From JAVBPA01 sp031549925 (lineage in GTDB: Bacteria; Bacillota; Clostridia; Oscillospirales; CAG-272), in the NCBI GenBank assembly GCA_031549925.1, contig JAVBPA010000017.1, forward strand, positions 25,437 to 89,436: a stretch of DNA of 64,000 nucleotides, in the 5' to 3' direction. Positions 63,055 through 64,000 of this stretch are shown here, piece by piece. Within the stretch, counting starts at the first letter, position 1. Each line of letters begins with the position of its first letter. Under the pieces are notes generated by a model. It made no database searches. It worked only from the letters and a program-made list of their open reading frames with translations, and was not told where the DNA came from. Position numbers and translations under genes: made by a program.

Positions 63055-63564
63055 ATGGAATTTTCAAATTTGATATACGAACGGCGCAGTATTCGATCAT
63101 TTAAAAATGAACCCCTGACAGAAGCGCAGATATACGCATTAATAGACAGTGCGATTCAAGCTCCGAACGCTTGTAATATGCAGTCATGGCATTTTTATGT
63201 TATACAAAATATTGAAGTAAAAGAAAAATTAAATTTTATATGCCCCAAATGGGCAACGGCCGCACCTGTAATGATAGTAGTCTGCACAAATTCTGAAACG
63301 CTTGAAAAAAAATTCGGTGAACGCGGAAAAAATTTATTTGCAATTCAAGATACAGCCGCTGCTGTTGAAAATATATTGCTTCGCGCTGTAGATATGGAAT
63401 TGGGAGGTTGCTGGATAGGTGCTTTTAATGAAAATAAGTGCAGTGAAATATTAAATATTCCACCAAAACACCGTCCTGTAGCTATAATATCTGTAGGTGT
63501 TCCAGCCGAAAAGCCTGAAAAAAGGGAAAGAAAAAGTATCGCTAGTGTAACCACATTTATTTAG
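63055..63564 (+). CDS. Nitroreductase-family FMN oxidoreductase
   Basis: 169 aa. Motifs RRSIRSFKNEPLTEAQ, APNACNMQSWHFYVI and GGCWIGAF mark the NfsA/FRP-like fold with FMN at the dimer interface. The short length puts it in the compact nitroreductase group common in Clostridia. It lies between smpB and ssrA, 20 bp after smpB. Substrate unknown. Confidence 0.92.
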   Translation: MEFSNLIYERRSIRSFKNEPLTEAQIYALIDSAIQAPNACNMQSWHFYVIQNIEVKEKLNFICPKWATAAPVMIVVCTNSETLEKKFGERGKNLFAIQDTAAAVENILLRAVDMELGGCWIGAFNENKCSEILNIPPKHRPVAIISVGVPAEKPEKRERKSIASVTTFI

Positions 63565-63657
63565 TTTTAATATTTCTAACATTCTTTAATAATTTATCGT
63601 AATTTTGTATAAGATATTATAATAATTAAACCTATCAAATTCATTTAACTCTATATG

Positions 63658-64000
63658 GGGGCGTAATGGTTTCGACGGGGATTTTGAAGTCGGATAAGCG
63701 GGCAGAGGTTCGGGACCTCTTTAAACTGCCGAAAATTTAAAATAAACGCTAACAATAAATTAGCAATCGCTGCGTAATGCAGCCGTCCTGCCGAAGAGGA
63801 TCACGGCTTCGGTTTGGGCGTGACACAGTGATGAACGTGTACCGCCAGTTCGTCGATATAACGGTCATGAATAAATAGGCTGCCCTGTGTATAATTTGCC
63901 GTTTTGGTATACACGGGGGAGATATACAAAACGGCTCCGCCCGGAGAAAGTCTTGCGAATGAGTTTTCGGACAGGGGTTCGACTCCCCTCGCCTCCACCA
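63658..64000 (+). ncRNA. ssrA: Transfer-messenger RNA (tmRNA)
   Basis: About 343 nt. The 5' end GGGGCGTAATGGTTTCGACGGGG is typical and the 3' end TTCGACTCCCCTCGCCTCCACCA includes a TpsiC arm and encoded CCA at the window edge. The resume codon GCT is at 63748 and the tag reads ANNKLAIAA followed by TAA (63748-63777), a nine-codon tag plus the tRNA Ala. The outermost acceptor pair appears to be U-C rather than G-C. Rescues stalled ribosomes with SmpB and tags products for proteolysis. Confidence 0.97.

Noticed and set aside
63801..63998. Minus-strand ORF of 65 aa starting MEARGVEPLSENSF
   Set aside because: It is antisense to the 3' half of tmRNA; this reading of ssrA is a well-known false ORF.

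Overview
The window is a low-GC bacterial chromosome segment, most likely from an anaerobic, glycan-using member of the Firmicutes/Clostridia (an Oscillospirales-like gut or rumen lineage is plausible, but this is inference). The supports are: an rpoB-rpoC-rpsL-rpsG-fusA-tuf block; a SAM-I riboswitch on metK; RecD2, ComFC and RsgA; a TatD-linked radical SAM protein; a two-gene CHR transporter; EFR1-type ferredoxin; and clear sigma-A promoters (TTGACA, 17 bp, TATAAT). No mobile element, phage, CRISPR array, rRNA or tRNA gene was found. The only complete stable RNA gene is tmRNA, which ends exactly at the right edge.

Layout. 0-12 kb: cytosolic sulfatase and sugar-phosphate isomerase (minus), then nagA, a DUF975-like membrane protein, metG, tatD, a radical SAM protein, a GH29 alpha-L-fucosidase and an orphan solute-binding lipoprotein (plus). 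12-25 kb: rpsT (minus), then rpoB, rpoC and the str operon. 25-33 kb: a RibU-like ECF S component, SAM riboswitch and metK, a 41-aa small ORF, recD2, comFC, a degenerate MreB-like protein and a second solute-binding lipoprotein. 33-41 kb: a CotH-family lipoprotein, an attenuator-controlled minus-strand operon (methyltransferase, HAD-GNAT fusion, P-loop kinase), aquaporin, a VTC-domain protein with DUF4956, and an MgsA-like protein lacking active-site residues. 41-47 kb: XpaC-TelA-LemA-TPM, a CHR pair and an unknown protein. 47-51.4 kb: a minus-strand operon with VOC, GH95 fucosidase, a UroD-like protein and an esterase. 51.5-57.4 kb: zinc-ribbon protein, ABC-F, trmB (minus), and HAAS-DUF4097-DUF378 envelope genes. 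57.4-64 kb: aldo/keto reductase, msrA, rsgA with a leader, EFR1, a small protein, metallopeptidase plus HTH, smpB, nitroreductase and ssrA.

How it fits together. One theme is fucosylated or sulfated glycan use: sulfatase, NagA, GH29, GH95 and two sugar-binding-type lipoproteins. The enzymes lack signal peptides, so short oligosaccharides are probably imported first. A second theme is translation and its rescue: str operon, RsgA, ABC-F, SmpB and tmRNA. A third is envelope stress (XpaC/TelA/LemA/TPM, HAAS/DUF4097, CotH/VTC/DUF4956).

The most unusual observations are a promoter-uORF-terminator attenuator in front of the methyltransferase operon, two apparent pseudoenzymes (MreB-like and MgsA-like), a natural Arg at the streptomycin-linked Lys position of ribosomal protein S12, and several structured or orphan leader RNAs. 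All calls come from reading the sequence; no database search was run.
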